From positions 1,900,001 through 1,964,000 of the forward strand of contig NZ_CP016540.2 of NCBI RefSeq assembly GCF_001186155.3: a DNA stretch of 64,000 nucleotides, given 5' to 3'. The notes below the pieces were generated by a model. It was not told where the DNA came from. It saw only the letters and a list, made by a program, of their open reading frames with translations, and did not search any database. Position numbers and translations under genes: made by a program. Source of the DNA: Planococcus versutus. Its GTDB lineage: Bacteria; Bacillota; Bacilli; Bacillales_A; Planococcaceae. Below, piece by piece: positions 16,228 to 26,340 of this stretch; the first letter of the stretch is position 1, and each line of letters begins with the position of its first letter.

Positions 16228-17804
16228 TAGTATTGTCCACCTTTTTGATACATGATTTCGCCTGCCACTACTGTCATGATAGGTACAGCTTCTAGAAGCT
16301 GTTCTTCATTCCCTAAAAATAAATCTCGATCAAAAACAGTGAAATCTGCATCAAAGCCTTGATAAATCAAACCACGTTGTTTTTCTTTACCAATTGCTGC
16401 AGCGCTACCAATTGTATACAACTGAATCGCCTCAAAACGTGTTAGCTTTTCTTCTGATAGAAAGCCTTCATGCGTATCATAAGGTTTTCTGCGTGTAACC
16501 GCGGCGTATATACCTAAACGAGGGTCGGCTTCTTCAATCGGTGCATCCGATCCACCTGCGCAAATAAGGCCATGATTTAAAAGCTTTTGCCATGCATAAG
16601 ACCATTCCAGACGATTTTCACCAAGTCGCTCTACTACCCATGGAAAGTCTGATGTGACAAAACTTGGCTGAAGATCTAGCGCAACATCGATTTGTTGCAT
16701 GCGTTTCACTAAATCTTCACGGACCACCATGACATGAATTAAGCGATCTCGTTTACCTTTGGGTACGGGATGAGCTTCAATCGCATCTAAAGCCATTTCT
16801 AAACCAAGGTCACCGATAACATGAATTGCAACTGCCTCGCCATGCTTACGAGCGATAGAAACTAATCGTTTTAGTTCTTCATCTGATTGAATTGCTACTC
16901 CAATAGTAGACGGATCATCGTTATACGGCTTGCTCAGTAAAGCAGTACGTCCACCAATGGAGCCATCCGCAAAAATTTTCATCGGACCTGGATCGATGAA
17001 CGGTTCCCCATAGGAGGCGTTTTCCATCATTTCTTCAAAAGCACTGTGAGCTCTTAGTAAATGAGCACGAAACTTCATCTCACCACAAATAACGTTTTTA
17101 AACGCATCAAGTGGACGTGAATAATGACCGTAATAGCCCATATCTTCTGTATGTGCTCCCGTTAAACCAAGTGATAACAAATGATCGACTGATTTTTTTA
17201 ATGCACGTGTTAAATAGCTAACGCTCACTTCTGGAACTTGATTGGCCACTAAATCTTGTGCTGCATCCAACAAATAGCCAGTTGGCTCTCCTTCTGCATC
17301 TCGCACGATTACACCGCCTTCGGGATCTGGGCTATCTTTTGTTATACCTGCTAGCGCTAACGCACTCGAATTCGCTAAAATGGCGTGACGGCAAACTCGT
17401 TTCAGCAACATTGGCGATAAACTAATTTCATCTAGCTCATCGCGATGAAAAATTTTGCGATCTGCGAAATTATTTTCATTCCAGCCTTCCCCAATAAACC
17501 ATTCGTCTTTTTTCAGATCTTTTGTTGATTCGATTAATTGTTCTCGCATTTCTTCTGAGCTTTCGATAATTGACAAGTCAACACGCATTAACTTTTCACC
17601 GTGACCAATCATATGCATATGACTATCAACAAACCCTGGATACATACTCGCACCTTGCAAATTTATTTCTTTATCAGCAAATTGCTTTAATTGATCGTAC
17701 GTACCCGTTTTTTCTATGTGATCATCCGAAACTAACACTGCATTTACGGTCGCACCTTCAGTTTCCATTGTATAAATTGATCCTCCATGCCATAACACTT
17801 TCAT
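16227..17804 (-). CDS. YtcJ-like metal-dependent amidohydrolase
   Basis: A 525-residue member of the amidohydrolase superfamily, N-acyl/exoenzyme-regulatory (AepA/YtcJ) branch. The metal site begins with VDSHMHM after the beta-sandwich start MKVLWHGGSIYTME. Further on are a histidine in VAIHVIGD, HVMVVRED, and the late aspartate in CAGGSDAPIEEADP. These enzymes hydrolyse amide or related bonds of small molecules with a TIM-barrel metal centre. First gene of a set with the SDR and the 69-residue protein; the substrate is unknown. Confidence 0.85.
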   Translation of the reverse strand: MKVLWHGGSIYTMETEGATVNAVLVSDDHIEKTGTYDQLKQFADKEINLQGASMYPGFVDSHMHMIGHGEKLMRVDLSIIESSEEMREQLIESTKDLKKDEWFIGEGWNENNFADRKIFHRDELDEISLSPMLLKRVCRHAILANSSALALAGITKDSPDPEGGVIVRDAEGEPTGYLLDAAQDLVANQVPEVSVSYLTRALKKSVDHLLSLGLTGAHTEDMGYYGHYSRPLDAFKNVICGEMKFRAHLLRAHSAFEEMMENASYGEPFIDPGPMKIFADGSIGGRTALLSKPYNDDPSTIGVAIQSDEELKRLVSIARKHGEAVAIHVIGDLGLEMALDAIEAHPVPKGKRDRLIHVMVVREDLVKRMQQIDVALDLQPSFVTSDFPWVVERLGENRLEWSYAWQKLLNHGLICAGGSDAPIEEADPRLGIYAAVTRRKPYDTHEGFLSEEKLTRFEAIQLYTIGSAAAIGKEKQRGLIYQGFDADFTVFDRDLFLGNEEQLLEAVPIMTVVAGEIMYQKGGQY

Positions 17805-17914
17805 TTAACCACTCCTTTTCTCTCTTATCATCATATGTTTATTCGCTTCGGCATTCAATACGTTTAAACTGAATTTTTCATTGATTCGTCGTGAAGCAAA
17901 AGCCCTTTCATTTG

Positions 17915-17923
17915 TGTTATACT
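17915..17923 (+). promoter_or_regulatory. Extended -10 promoter of the CNNM gene
   Basis: TG-T-TATACT fits the extended -10 class; no good -35 is present. It would start transcription near 17930, giving a leader of about 45 bases. Confidence 0.5.
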
Positions 17924-17951
17924 ATTTTTACTTATAGAAAGCAGAGGTGAA

Positions 17952-17968
17952 CCCTCCTAGTCGGAGGG
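17952..17968 (+). promoter_or_regulatory. Hairpin covering the Shine-Dalgarno of the CNNM gene
   Basis: CCCTCC (17952-17957), loop TAGTC and GGAGGG (17963-17968) form a perfect 6-bp GC-rich stem. The 3' arm is the ribosome binding site, five bases before the TTG start. The fold would hide the site from the ribosome. Confidence 0.6.
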
Positions 17969-17973
17969 ACGAA

Positions 17974-19272
17974 TTGGACAGTATACTCATTCTCAATTTG
18001 TTTATGGTCGCTCTCTTGATTGGGCTGACCGCTTTATTTGTAGGATCGGAGTTTTCAATTATCCGTGTGCGAAAGTCCCGTATTGATCAACTTGTTTCCG
18101 AAGGCAATAAAAATGCCTTTTTAACGAAAAAAATCATTAGCAATTTAGATTATTATTTATCTGCTTGCCAATTAGGGATTACCGTAACGGCACTTGGCCT
18201 TGGTTGGCTTGGTGAACCGACTGTCGAACGGCTATTGCGTCCGATTTTCGAGAACTTTGGAATAGAAGAAACGACTGCGTCTATTCTTTCTTTTGTCATT
18301 GCATTTACCGTTATTACTTTTTTACATGTCGTGGTCGGTGAATTAGCGCCCAAAACGCTAGCTATTCAATATGCAGAGAAAATGGCTTTTATCTTTGCTC
18401 GCCCCCTTTACCTGTTTGGTGTAATTTTTGCTCCGTTCATTTGGTTGATGAATGGTTCGGCGCGATTACTTTTACGTGCTTTTGGTATCGAACTTTCCGA
18501 TCATGAACAAGCCCATTCAGAAGAAGAACTGAAAATTATCATGACAAAAAGCTATAATAGTGGTGAAATCAATCAAACGGAATTATCGTATATGCAGAAC
18601 ATTTTTTCTTTCGATGAGCGGTTAGCAAAAGACATTATGCTACCGCGTACACAAATGGAGACCATTTCACTTGAGATGAGTCATAGCGATTTGATGGAGA
18701 TAGTGCGTGAACATCAATATACTCGTTATCCAGTTACGGAAAAAGGTGACAAAGATGACATTCTCGGTTTTATCAACGTCAAGGAAATGCTGACTAATTA
18801 TACATACCAGCAAGATTTGCATGATAGTATTGTTGTTCATGACATTCCTTTTGTTCACGATATGGCACCGATTCAAGATGTCTTGCTAAAAATGCAAAAA
18901 GAACATGTTCACATGGCCATTGTTGTAGACGAATACGGTGGAACAGCTGGTGTGATTACAATGGAAGATATTTTAGAAGAAATTGTTGGAGAAATCCGAG
19001 ACGAGTTTGATGAAGACGAGCGCGATGAAATTAAGGCAGTCGATATCAACAATTATTTATTAAATGGTCGGGTCCTCTTGTCAGATTTAGAAGATCGATT
19101 TGCTATTGACTTTGATGACAGTGAAGATGTTGATACAATCGGTGGTTGGATTCAATTAAAAAATACCGATATTGGTGAAGATGAATCAGTTGAATTGCCG
19201 AACCATACCATCACTGTTCGTGAAATGGAAAATCATCAAATTATTCGTGTGTTGTTATCACGTAAAGTATAA
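17974..19272 (+). CDS. CNNM/HlyC-CorC family membrane protein (DUF21, CBS pair)
   Basis: The frame opens at a GTG (17947), but GGAGGG at 17963-17968 lies at the right distance from the TTG at 17974, chosen here (432 residues, MDSILILNLF). Order: DUF21 with about four membrane helices (1-190, including FVGSEFSIIRVRKSRI and the GWLGEP block), a CBS pair (about 205-325, IMLPRTQMETI and VVDEYGGTAGVITMEDILEE), and a CorC/HlyC domain (about 340-420). Family members export or regulate Mg2+ or Co2+; despite the old hemolysin label they are not toxins. It is monocistronic, with a terminator directly behind. Confidence 0.88.
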   Translation: MDSILILNLFMVALLIGLTALFVGSEFSIIRVRKSRIDQLVSEGNKNAFLTKKIISNLDYYLSACQLGITVTALGLGWLGEPTVERLLRPIFENFGIEETTASILSFVIAFTVITFLHVVVGELAPKTLAIQYAEKMAFIFARPLYLFGVIFAPFIWLMNGSARLLLRAFGIELSDHEQAHSEEELKIIMTKSYNSGEINQTELSYMQNIFSFDERLAKDIMLPRTQMETISLEMSHSDLMEIVREHQYTRYPVTEKGDKDDILGFINVKEMLTNYTYQQDLHDSIVVHDIPFVHDMAPIQDVLLKMQKEHVHMAIVVDEYGGTAGVITMEDILEEIVGEIRDEFDEDERDEIKAVDINNYLLNGRVLLSDLEDRFAIDFDDSEDVDTIGGWIQLKNTDIGEDESVELPNHTITVREMENHQIIRVLLSRKV

Positions 19273-19274
19273 CG

Positions 19275-19317
19275 AAAAAATCTCCAACAGCATCTAGCTG
19301 TTGGAGGTTTTTTATTT
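19275..19317. terminator. Bidirectional intrinsic terminator
   Basis: CTCCAACAGC and GCTGTTGGAG arms around a 5-base loop, with A6 before and T6 after. It is shared by the CNNM gene (+) and the convergent sulfurtransferase (-). Confidence 0.9.
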
Positions 19318-20241
19318 TTCTTCTAATAATGACTTTTCGTATTCGAATTTTTTCATAAGCATTTCGCCTGAAAAGCCTTCTTCAATCAATTTTGCAAGTA
19401 GAGCTTTTGTTTGATCATCTGCTGCTTCTGGATGTTCTCCACGATCAAATTCCACAACGTTTTCAGCATCTGTAATCCAATCTGAAAAACTGCCCATATA
19501 CAGTTTTAATTGGTCATATCCTTTTTCAGACATAATCGCATAAAGAGCAGCTGCCGTTACACCACTGCCGCAATAAACAACAGTGGGCTCGTGTTGTTGG
19601 ACAATATGGCTAAAATCTTCACTTAGTTGAAATTCGCTACCGGAAACAAATTGGGCCCAATCAAGATTGCGTGCTCCTGGAATACGTCCAGCAACAGGAT
19701 CAATCGGCTCGTTTAATCCTGCATAACGTTCAGCTGAACGTGCATCAACTAACACACCTAACTCATCGCCGTTGATGACCTTTTTTACGTATGCTTGATC
19801 TGCAAAAATTTCGTAGTTAAATTCAAGCACTGTTTCTGTTACTTGAATAGCAGGCAGTTCAGTAGAAACTAAAATGCCTTGCTGTTTTAATGCATCAAAT
19901 CCTTTATTACTAATAGAAATTTGTTCGAATCCTGCATATTTTAATAGCCACCAAGCACGTGCAGCGTATGGTGCACCTCCTTGGTCGTATATCACAATGG
20001 AATCACTTTGTTTTAATCCACTTTTTTGAATCAGCTGTGTTACTTGTTCGTCTGTTGGCATGGGATGTCGTCCTTCATGTGCAGTCATATTCGACATGTC
20101 TTTTTCAAGATCCCAAAAAACAGCACCTGCTACATGCTCTTTTTCGTACATTTTTCTTCCAGCAGCTGCATCTTTTAAATCGAATCGCGCATCAATCCAT
20201 TTATTGTTTTTAGTATCTGTTGTTTCTCTAAATACTGACAT
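19312..20241 (-). CDS. sseA: Thiosulfate/3-mercaptopyruvate sulfurtransferase (double rhodanese)
   Basis: A 309-residue protein with two rhodanese domains. The N-terminal structural one carries WIDARFDL and HVAGAVFWD. The C-terminal catalytic one carries VDARSAERY and the active-site cysteine C224 in VVYCGSGVTA. The CGSGVT loop fits the mercaptopyruvate/thiosulfate sulfurtransferase class, which moves sulfane sulfur to cyanide or thiols. Its start lies three bases beyond the dynA stop, so the two are co-transcribed. The symbol is by family, and the preferred donor is not known. Confidence 0.88.
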   Translation of the reverse strand: MSVFRETTDTKNNKWIDARFDLKDAAAGRKMYEKEHVAGAVFWDLEKDMSNMTAHEGRHPMPTDEQVTQLIQKSGLKQSDSIVIYDQGGAPYAARAWWLLKYAGFEQISISNKGFDALKQQGILVSTELPAIQVTETVLEFNYEIFADQAYVKKVINGDELGVLVDARSAERYAGLNEPIDPVAGRIPGARNLDWAQFVSGSEFQLSEDFSHIVQQHEPTVVYCGSGVTAAALYAIMSEKGYDQLKLYMGSFSDWITDAENVVEFDRGEHPEAADDQTKALLAKLIEEGFSGEMLMKKFEYEKSLLEEK

Positions 20242-20244
20242 CTT

Positions 20245-23200
20245 CTACACCCTTCCATCTATTAAATTCGCGTACAATTTTTTCCATTGAACTAATTTTT
20301 CAGATTGCTGAAGTAACGTTCGTTCAGAATCAATTTGGTCTACAGCTTGACGTAAAACGTGTTGTCGTAAACCCTCCGCTTCTTGCTCAATCCAAAAAGT
20401 TGCCCAATTAATCAATTCTTTTTTCTGATGATCCAAGTAACGTAGTGCATCGGGCTCCATTAATGCTTGTAAGGCATCGCGCAACTTTTCTTTTTCATTT
20501 TTTTCAAAAAAGCTTTTGTTGTTTTTGTAATATGATTTTACCGATGAATAATTAGCTGATGTGAATGGTTTGGATATGTCTATAGAACTGGCTTCTTGTA
20601 CTTCGTATGGTGTAAACGAAAAATCAGAATTTCGTTCTTTTAATTTGACTGTATCTTCTTTAAATCGTGATTCTAGTTTCTTTTCGATAAACTGGGCAAG
20701 TCGAAAATTTGTAACCCGCAATTCTTGTTGAAAATCAAATCCTGTCATTTCATTTATATCCTGCAGCGCTATATCTAATGCTTGTTGTGCTGACTTATTG
20801 GAAAAAACTGAAGGATTAAATGCTTCTTTAAAAAAGTCATTAAACCGATAAAAAACTCGTTGGTTTACATAATAGAGCAATTCATCCAACTCTTGAAGCG
20901 CTTCACGTTCTACTAATTTAGCGATAGATGTACCAAAAAGAATACGCAGTTGCTGTTCCATATGCTTCAACTCTTCTAACCGCTCATCTTTTCTCAATAA
21001 ATTGGTTTCTGTATGTTCAATCAAGCTACCAAAACGATCTACTGCTTTTTGCTCTTCTTCTGCGAGTGACTGAACAGCCATTCCTTTTAGTTCTTCTTGT
21101 AAGAAATGGTGAAATGCATCTTCAAACGGCGTCATACCCGAATGTTCTGGATCGCGCAGTGCAAGTAAGCTTGATATGCCAAACAAGCGTGGGAAACGAA
21201 TACCAAAACGCTGTAATTCTTCTCTTACATAAGTCACTACCTCATCTTTTTCTTTTTCATCATTCGCAAGATCGATTGCATTAACGACAAAAAACATTTT
21301 ATCCATTTCAAACGCGTCTTTTACTCTTCCTAGTTGAATCAAAAATTCTCTGTCCGCTCGTGCAAATGCGTGGTTGTAATACGTGATAAACAAAATGGCA
21401 TCTGCGTTGCGAATATACTCAAAAGCCACATTGGTATGACGGGCATTGATTGAATCCGCTCCCGGTGTATCAACAAGCGTAACACCATTACGTGTGAGTT
21501 CACAATCATAATAAAAATCAATTTCGTTAACAAAACAACTTTTTTCTTCTTTAGCTACGTATAAGCCAAAATCTTCACGATTGGTTCGAATTGTTTCACC
21601 TAAACGCTCTTTAAAGTTTGGGTATCCTTTATTAAAGGCTGTGATAAAGGATTTATGAACTTGCTGCTCTGTTGGTGTATTTTCTGGAAGTTTCTTTGAT
21701 TTATCGAAAGCATCTTCTAGTGAAAAAACTTGAATACCTAGCGCTTGAAAAGAATTTTGTACATCTTCAGTCATTTGCGACTGCGTTTTTAAACGCACAT
21801 CGGCAGTTTCGTGCGGATGCTGTTCTGAGACAGGACGGATTCGGTTAATCGTTGCAGTAGTGGGATTAGGAGATACGGGTAACACAGATTCTCCCATTAG
21901 AGCATTAGCAAATGAGGATTTCCCAGCACTAAATGCCCCGAATAATGCAATGGTGAATTCTTGTCCTTCTAGCCGACTTGCTTTTCGTTTTAAGTAAGCC
22001 GCAGTTTCCGCAAAACCTTTAATCGGATCGATCACTTTAGCCGTCCGGTTGGCTCGTTCGATTACAGCTTCCTCATCAAAAGAACCTATTTCTATTACCT
22101 CGGTTTGTTGATCTTGTTGATCTTGTGTTTGTTCATCTTTTTGAAGCATCGATGGATCGAATTCGGTCATTTCCTCAAGTGAAATTTGAAATTCTTCTAG
22201 CCATTGATCGACTCGTTTCTCTGCTGCTATTTTTTGATTTGGCAGTATGGCCGAATAAGATTTTTTTACTTTTTCAATTTTATTGTCCATTTCTTCAAGT
22301 GTTTGAATGGCCAGCATTTTTTGGGACAAGGCTTGTGCTTTCATGTCAATTTCTGTACTAGCATCATCTGTCATACTTTCAAATTTTTCTTCTTGTGCTT
22401 TTTTCCAGCCGTCTGTTTCACGAATAAACCAGCGCTGTACAGCCACTGAAATACTCGTAGCAAAATTCAATACAGCATCTCCTGTTACAGAAGCACCTGT
22501 TGGCGTTTGATCTTCAACAACTGAAAATGGCACATCAAATACTTTATCATCAATCGCCAAAGATTCATTATCCGTTAATAGTCCAGCATCTTTTAATGAT
22601 GATTTCATTAATTTTTTGATGTGATTTGTTATTTGAGAAGAAACGGTTGTCGCTAAGCGTTCTTCTACTTCTAGTTTTCTAATTTGGCGCTCTTCTTCTG
22701 TTTTTTTACCACTAAATAGCATGCCAACTTTAAAATTTGATTGAACAGATTCTAAATAATTTGTTAACGCATTGCGTAATTCATAAGGCATTATATTGGC
22801 ATTTTCAAGTAATTCTTTGCGACTTTTCTCAAACTTTGCTTGCCAGTTTCCAAAATCTTGAACAGATATTCTACGTGACACTAATGCATTCTCTTTTTTC
22901 AGATCTTCACGCATTTCCCATTCTTCTGGATCCAAAACAGATGCAAATGCTTGCAAACGTTCTTCTTTTTCATCTTCAAGAAATTTAATATGCTCATCTT
23001 TTAATTGACTTAACGCTAGATCTGAAGCTGCGCCAATATGTCCTTTCCAGCCTTCCATAGTAGATGCTACTAAAGTTTTCACTTGTTCATAATCGTTTCC
23101 TGGAAAATCAAAGTCCTTTAAAGATGTAAAGAAAATACCTTTTGGTATGACGCCCCATACCGCAAACGAATCATGAACAGATTGTTGGAAATCCTCAAAA

Positions 23201-23826
23201 CTCATTTCGCTATTTTGATGCTTGTCGATTTGATTAACAATCAAGTACAACTCTGTATACTTTTGTAATTCTTTTGTAAAATTAAAATTCAGTTCTGATT
23301 GAACATGATTGTAGTCCATAACATAAAACACCATATCTGCAATATGCAATGCCGATTCTGTCGATAAACGATGGGCGTCATCTGTCGAATCAACTCCTGG
23401 TGTATCCATTACTGTTATGCCTTTTGGCAAAACTGAAGCTTGGTGACCAATGTCGATTTGAGTAACATCACCACTTTTACAAAATTCCTTTACAGCATTA
23501 AAATCGTAATTCTCTGGAAAATAAACAGGTTTTTTGTTGCGCATATTTACAATTGCAAAATCTGTATCTGCTTTTTGAACGTTGACAATGTTAGCACTTG
23601 TGGGTATTGGGCTAGATGGCAATAAAGTCTCGCCTGTCAATGCGTTGATCATAGATGACTTCCCCGATGAAAAATGTCCGGCAAAGCCAATAATAAAATT
23701 GTTTTTCAATATTTTTTTTGCGAATAAATGGGCTTTTGCTTTTCTTTCGGTATCTTCGTTTTCTTCAAAAATTTTATAAAGATGCGCTGTTTCAAGCAAT
23801 TCTTGTTTATGATCAACTACTGTCAT
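20245..23826 (-). CDS. dynA: Double dynamin-like GTPase DynA (YpbR)
   Basis: At 1193 residues it matches the size of B. subtilis DynA, a fusion of two bacterial dynamins that tethers and fuses membranes and helps the cell withstand membrane damage and phage. The first GTPase has P-loop GHFSSGKSS at about 50-58, switch DTPGVDST and NQIDKH. The second has GAFSAGKSS near 630, DTPGAD and NAIDLA. Each is followed by long helical stalk regions with hydrophobic tip segments. GGAGAAGGAG precedes the ATG. Both GTPase sites look intact. Confidence 0.95.
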   Translation of the reverse strand: MTVVDHKQELLETAHLYKIFEENEDTERKAKAHLFAKKILKNNFIIGFAGHFSSGKSSMINALTGETLLPSSPIPTSANIVNVQKADTDFAIVNMRNKKPVYFPENYDFNAVKEFCKSGDVTQIDIGHQASVLPKGITVMDTPGVDSTDDAHRLSTESALHIADMVFYVMDYNHVQSELNFNFTKELQKYTELYLIVNQIDKHQNSEMSFEDFQQSVHDSFAVWGVIPKGIFFTSLKDFDFPGNDYEQVKTLVASTMEGWKGHIGAASDLALSQLKDEHIKFLEDEKEERLQAFASVLDPEEWEMREDLKKENALVSRRISVQDFGNWQAKFEKSRKELLENANIMPYELRNALTNYLESVQSNFKVGMLFSGKKTEEERQIRKLEVEERLATTVSSQITNHIKKLMKSSLKDAGLLTDNESLAIDDKVFDVPFSVVEDQTPTGASVTGDAVLNFATSISVAVQRWFIRETDGWKKAQEEKFESMTDDASTEIDMKAQALSQKMLAIQTLEEMDNKIEKVKKSYSAILPNQKIAAEKRVDQWLEEFQISLEEMTEFDPSMLQKDEQTQDQQDQQTEVIEIGSFDEEAVIERANRTAKVIDPIKGFAETAAYLKRKASRLEGQEFTIALFGAFSAGKSSFANALMGESVLPVSPNPTTATINRIRPVSEQHPHETADVRLKTQSQMTEDVQNSFQALGIQVFSLEDAFDKSKKLPENTPTEQQVHKSFITAFNKGYPNFKERLGETIRTNREDFGLYVAKEEKSCFVNEIDFYYDCELTRNGVTLVDTPGADSINARHTNVAFEYIRNADAILFITYYNHAFARADREFLIQLGRVKDAFEMDKMFFVVNAIDLANDEKEKDEVVTYVREELQRFGIRFPRLFGISSLLALRDPEHSGMTPFEDAFHHFLQEELKGMAVQSLAEEEQKAVDRFGSLIEHTETNLLRKDERLEELKHMEQQLRILFGTSIAKLVEREALQELDELLYYVNQRVFYRFNDFFKEAFNPSVFSNKSAQQALDIALQDINEMTGFDFQQELRVTNFRLAQFIEKKLESRFKEDTVKLKERNSDFSFTPYEVQEASSIDISKPFTSANYSSVKSYYKNNKSFFEKNEKEKLRDALQALMEPDALRYLDHQKKELINWATFWIEQEAEGLRQHVLRQAVDQIDSERTLLQQSEKLVQWKKLYANLIDGRV

Positions 23827-23882
23827 TTAGAAATCTCCTTCTCCGCATACTGTTCTCTATCATATCATTTTTATCAGAGAAC

Positions 23883-23915
23883 GAAAAACATCCTTCCTAA
23901 TTTTAAGAAGGATGT
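23883..23915 (-). terminator. Intrinsic terminator of the SDR gene upstream of dynA
   Basis: ACATCCTTC and GAAGGATGT arms (9 bp), followed on the minus strand by TTTTTCG. It lies between the SDR stop and the dynA start. Confidence 0.8.
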
Positions 23916-23923
23916 TAGTATTA

Positions 23924-24682
23924 TTATGAAAATCCATGAATCGACATACCACCATCAACAAAAAGTGTTTGGCCGGTAATGTAACTTGCTGCATCTGAAG
24001 CTAAAAATACCACGGGTGATGCTACTTCTGGTAATTCTCCGACACGTTTCATTGGAGTTACGGCCAATATGGAATCCAAATAAGCAGGGTCGCTTAAAAT
24101 TTTTTCGGTTAAAGGCGTTTTGAAATACCACGGACCAATTGCATTGACACGAATATTTTTTGGTCCCCATTCCATAGCCATAACTTTTGTCATTTGAATA
24201 ATGGCTGCTTTAGAAGCTGCATAAATCACACCGGTTTTCAATGCACGATCTCCCCCGACAGAACTAATATTAATAATGGAGCTGCCACTCGTCATTTTTT
24301 TCACAGCTTCTTGTGAAAACATAAAGACACTTTGTGCATTAGTGTCCATAATTTGGTGCCACTCCGTATCAGTTGCATTTGATAACGACGAACGAATATT
24401 CATTCCTGCATTGTTGACCAAAATATCAAGTGCCCCAAAATGGTCTACTGTTTTTTTAACTGCCGCTTGGATATCGTTGCGTTTAGTGATATCAGCTTGT
24501 ATGTAAATGGTTCGGTTATTATTAATTTGTTGCTGTGTTTCTTGTAAGTCTGACACTGTTCGTGACACCAACATGACATTCGCACCAGCTTCTGCGAGCG
24601 CTACCGCAATTGCTTTGCCAATTCCTTTACCTGCTCCTGTTACGATTGCTGTTTTGTTTTCCAAACTAAATGATTTTAACAT
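23924..24682 (-). CDS. Short-chain dehydrogenase/reductase
   Basis: A 252-residue classical [15 protein letters not shown] cofactor loop, NNAGMN, catalytic Ser in [13 protein letters not shown] (YxxxK), and the ending [16 protein letters not shown]. It resembles the glucose-1-dehydrogenase/gluconate-5-dehydrogenase-like subgroup, but substrate use cannot be inferred. It is monocistronic, between the carboxypeptidase terminator and its own terminator. Confidence 0.83.
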   Translation of the reverse strand: MLKSFSLENKTAIVTGAGKGIGKAIAVALAEAGANVMLVSRTVSDLQETQQQINNNRTIYIQADITKRNDIQAAVKKTVDHFGALDILVNNAGMNIRSSLSNATDTEWHQIMDTNAQSVFMFSQEAVKKMTSGSSIINISSVGGDRALKTGVIYAASKAAIIQMTKVMAMEWGPKNIRVNAIGPWYFKTPLTEKILSDPAYLDSILAVTPMKRVGELPEVASPVVFLASDAASYITGQTLFVDGGMSIHGFS

Positions 24683-24747
24683 GATCCATCGCCTCCGCTT
24701 TTAGTATAATCACAACATTCACTATTTGTCTTCTTCGATCCACTAAA

Positions 24748-24777
24748 GAAAAACCACCGTGAAGTTCACGGCGGTTG
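24748..24777 (-). terminator. Intrinsic terminator of the carboxypeptidase gene
   Basis: AACCGCCGTGAA and TTCACGGTGGTT arms, followed on the minus strand by a T-rich tract; starts five bases after the stop. Confidence 0.85.
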
Positions 24778-24781
24778 ATAC

Positions 24782-26287
24782 TTACTCTTTTAGTTGATAA
24801 ATTTTAGTATATTTTTCTTCAAGATAATTTGCTAAATAGTCTGGGTTCAAGCCTTCACCGGTCACATCTTTCAAAATGTCCATCGGCTTTTTGAAAGCAC
24901 CGTAGTGATGAATGTTGGTTGTTAACCAATCGCGGACCGGCTGTATATTCCGTTTTACCAACAGCTCATCGTAATTCGGCACATCTTTAAGCATCGCTTG
25001 CTTAAACTGGGCTGCATACATATAGCCAAGTGCATAAGAAGGGAAGTAGCCAAAACTTGCTCCAGCCCAGTGAACATCTTGCAACACGCCTTCTGCGTCA
25101 TTTGTAGGACGTATACCTAAATATTCTTCGTACTTATCATTCCATAGCTGAGGCAAATCACTTACTTGTAGTTCTCCATTAAACAAGCCTTTTTCAAGTT
25201 CATACCGTACCATAATGTGAAGTGCATAAGACAATTCATCGGCTTCGATACGAATTAACGATGGCTTTGACTCATTGATTGCTCTTACATAGTCAAGCAA
25301 TTGCACGTTTTTAAATTGATCAGGCGCATATTGCTTTAACAGATCAAAGTTTTCTTGCCAAAAATATTCACTACGCCCGATGAAATTTTCACAAAATAGA
25401 GACTGTGATTCATGCATGCCCATAGAAGCGCCTGTTTCAATCGGCAAACCGGCTAAAGCATTTCCGAGGTTTTGTTCATACATGGCATGACCACCTTCGT
25501 GGATTGTACCAAATACAGCCGTTCGAAAATCGCTTTCGTCATACTTTGTAGTCACACGAATGTCTTGTCGATTGATTGAAATCATGAAAGGATGAACAGT
25601 TTCGTCTAGTCGTCCTGCGTTAAAATCATATCCAAGTTGTGCTAACATTTCACGACTAAAATCTCGTTGTGCTTGTTTCGGAAAATGCTCGTACAAAAAT
25701 GCCGTTTCTGGTTTATTCGGAGATGCTGCGATTTTTTGTACCAATGGCACAATGCGTTCGCGCAACTTGCCGAATACGCTATCAAGAATTTCTGTAGTCA
25801 TACCCGGCTCGTATTGATCGAGTAGCGTATTGTATACACTACCGTTTTTCTCACCCCAATAGTCAACCATTTTTTTAGTTGCGCTAACCAAGTCTTCTAG
25901 ATAAGGAAGAAACAGCGGAAAATCCGAATTCTCTTTTGCTGTTTCCCATACCGACTCCGCTTTAGATTTTAAAACAACAAACTTTTTGTATTCTTCAGGT
26001 GGAACTTTTTTACTCAAATTGTATTCTTTTCGCGCTTCTTCTACTGAACGACAAATAAACGGATCCAAATTTGCTGTTTCTGCTTCTAGAGAAGAAAGCA
26101 ATTCACCAAATTCGTCCGAAGTCGACAAACTAAAAACTTCTGCAGACAATGTACCAATTGTTTCAGAGCGTAGTTCTACTCCTTTTTTTGGTGCACCTGT
26201 TCGCAAATCCCAGTACAATAATGCAATTGCTTCTTCGTAGCCTTTAATTTTGCTAAAGTGTTCGGTAAAGCGTTTTTCAAGTGACAA
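24782..26287 (-). CDS. ypwA: Metallocarboxypeptidase, family M32
   Basis: A 501-residue zinc carboxypeptidase of the Taq family. The metal motif HEGGH lies at residues 263-267 (TIHEGGHAMYEQ), followed by the M32 block TGASMGMHESQSLF and the downstream glutamate region. ESKPSLIRIEADELSY and the C-terminal GIRPTNDAEGVLQDVHW motif (quoted in parts) complete the family signature. It removes C-terminal amino acids from peptides in the cytoplasm. It is followed in the usual B. subtilis order by the ypvA helicase gene upstream. Confidence 0.93.
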   Translation of the reverse strand: MSLEKRFTEHFSKIKGYEEAIALLYWDLRTGAPKKGVELRSETIGTLSAEVFSLSTSDEFGELLSSLEAETANLDPFICRSVEEARKEYNLSKKVPPEEYKKFVVLKSKAESVWETAKENSDFPLFLPYLEDLVSATKKMVDYWGEKNGSVYNTLLDQYEPGMTTEILDSVFGKLRERIVPLVQKIAASPNKPETAFLYEHFPKQAQRDFSREMLAQLGYDFNAGRLDETVHPFMISINRQDIRVTTKYDESDFRTAVFGTIHEGGHAMYEQNLGNALAGLPIETGASMGMHESQSLFCENFIGRSEYFWQENFDLLKQYAPDQFKNVQLLDYVRAINESKPSLIRIEADELSYALHIMVRYELEKGLFNGELQVSDLPQLWNDKYEEYLGIRPTNDAEGVLQDVHWAGASFGYFPSYALGYMYAAQFKQAMLKDVPNYDELLVKRNIQPVRDWLTTNIHHYGAFKKPMDILKDVTGEGLNPDYLANYLEEKYTKIYQLKE

Positions 26288-26340
26288 AAAAATCCCCCCT
26301 ATACTTAATGTGCTTATTGTATCATAGCTTTACTTATAGC

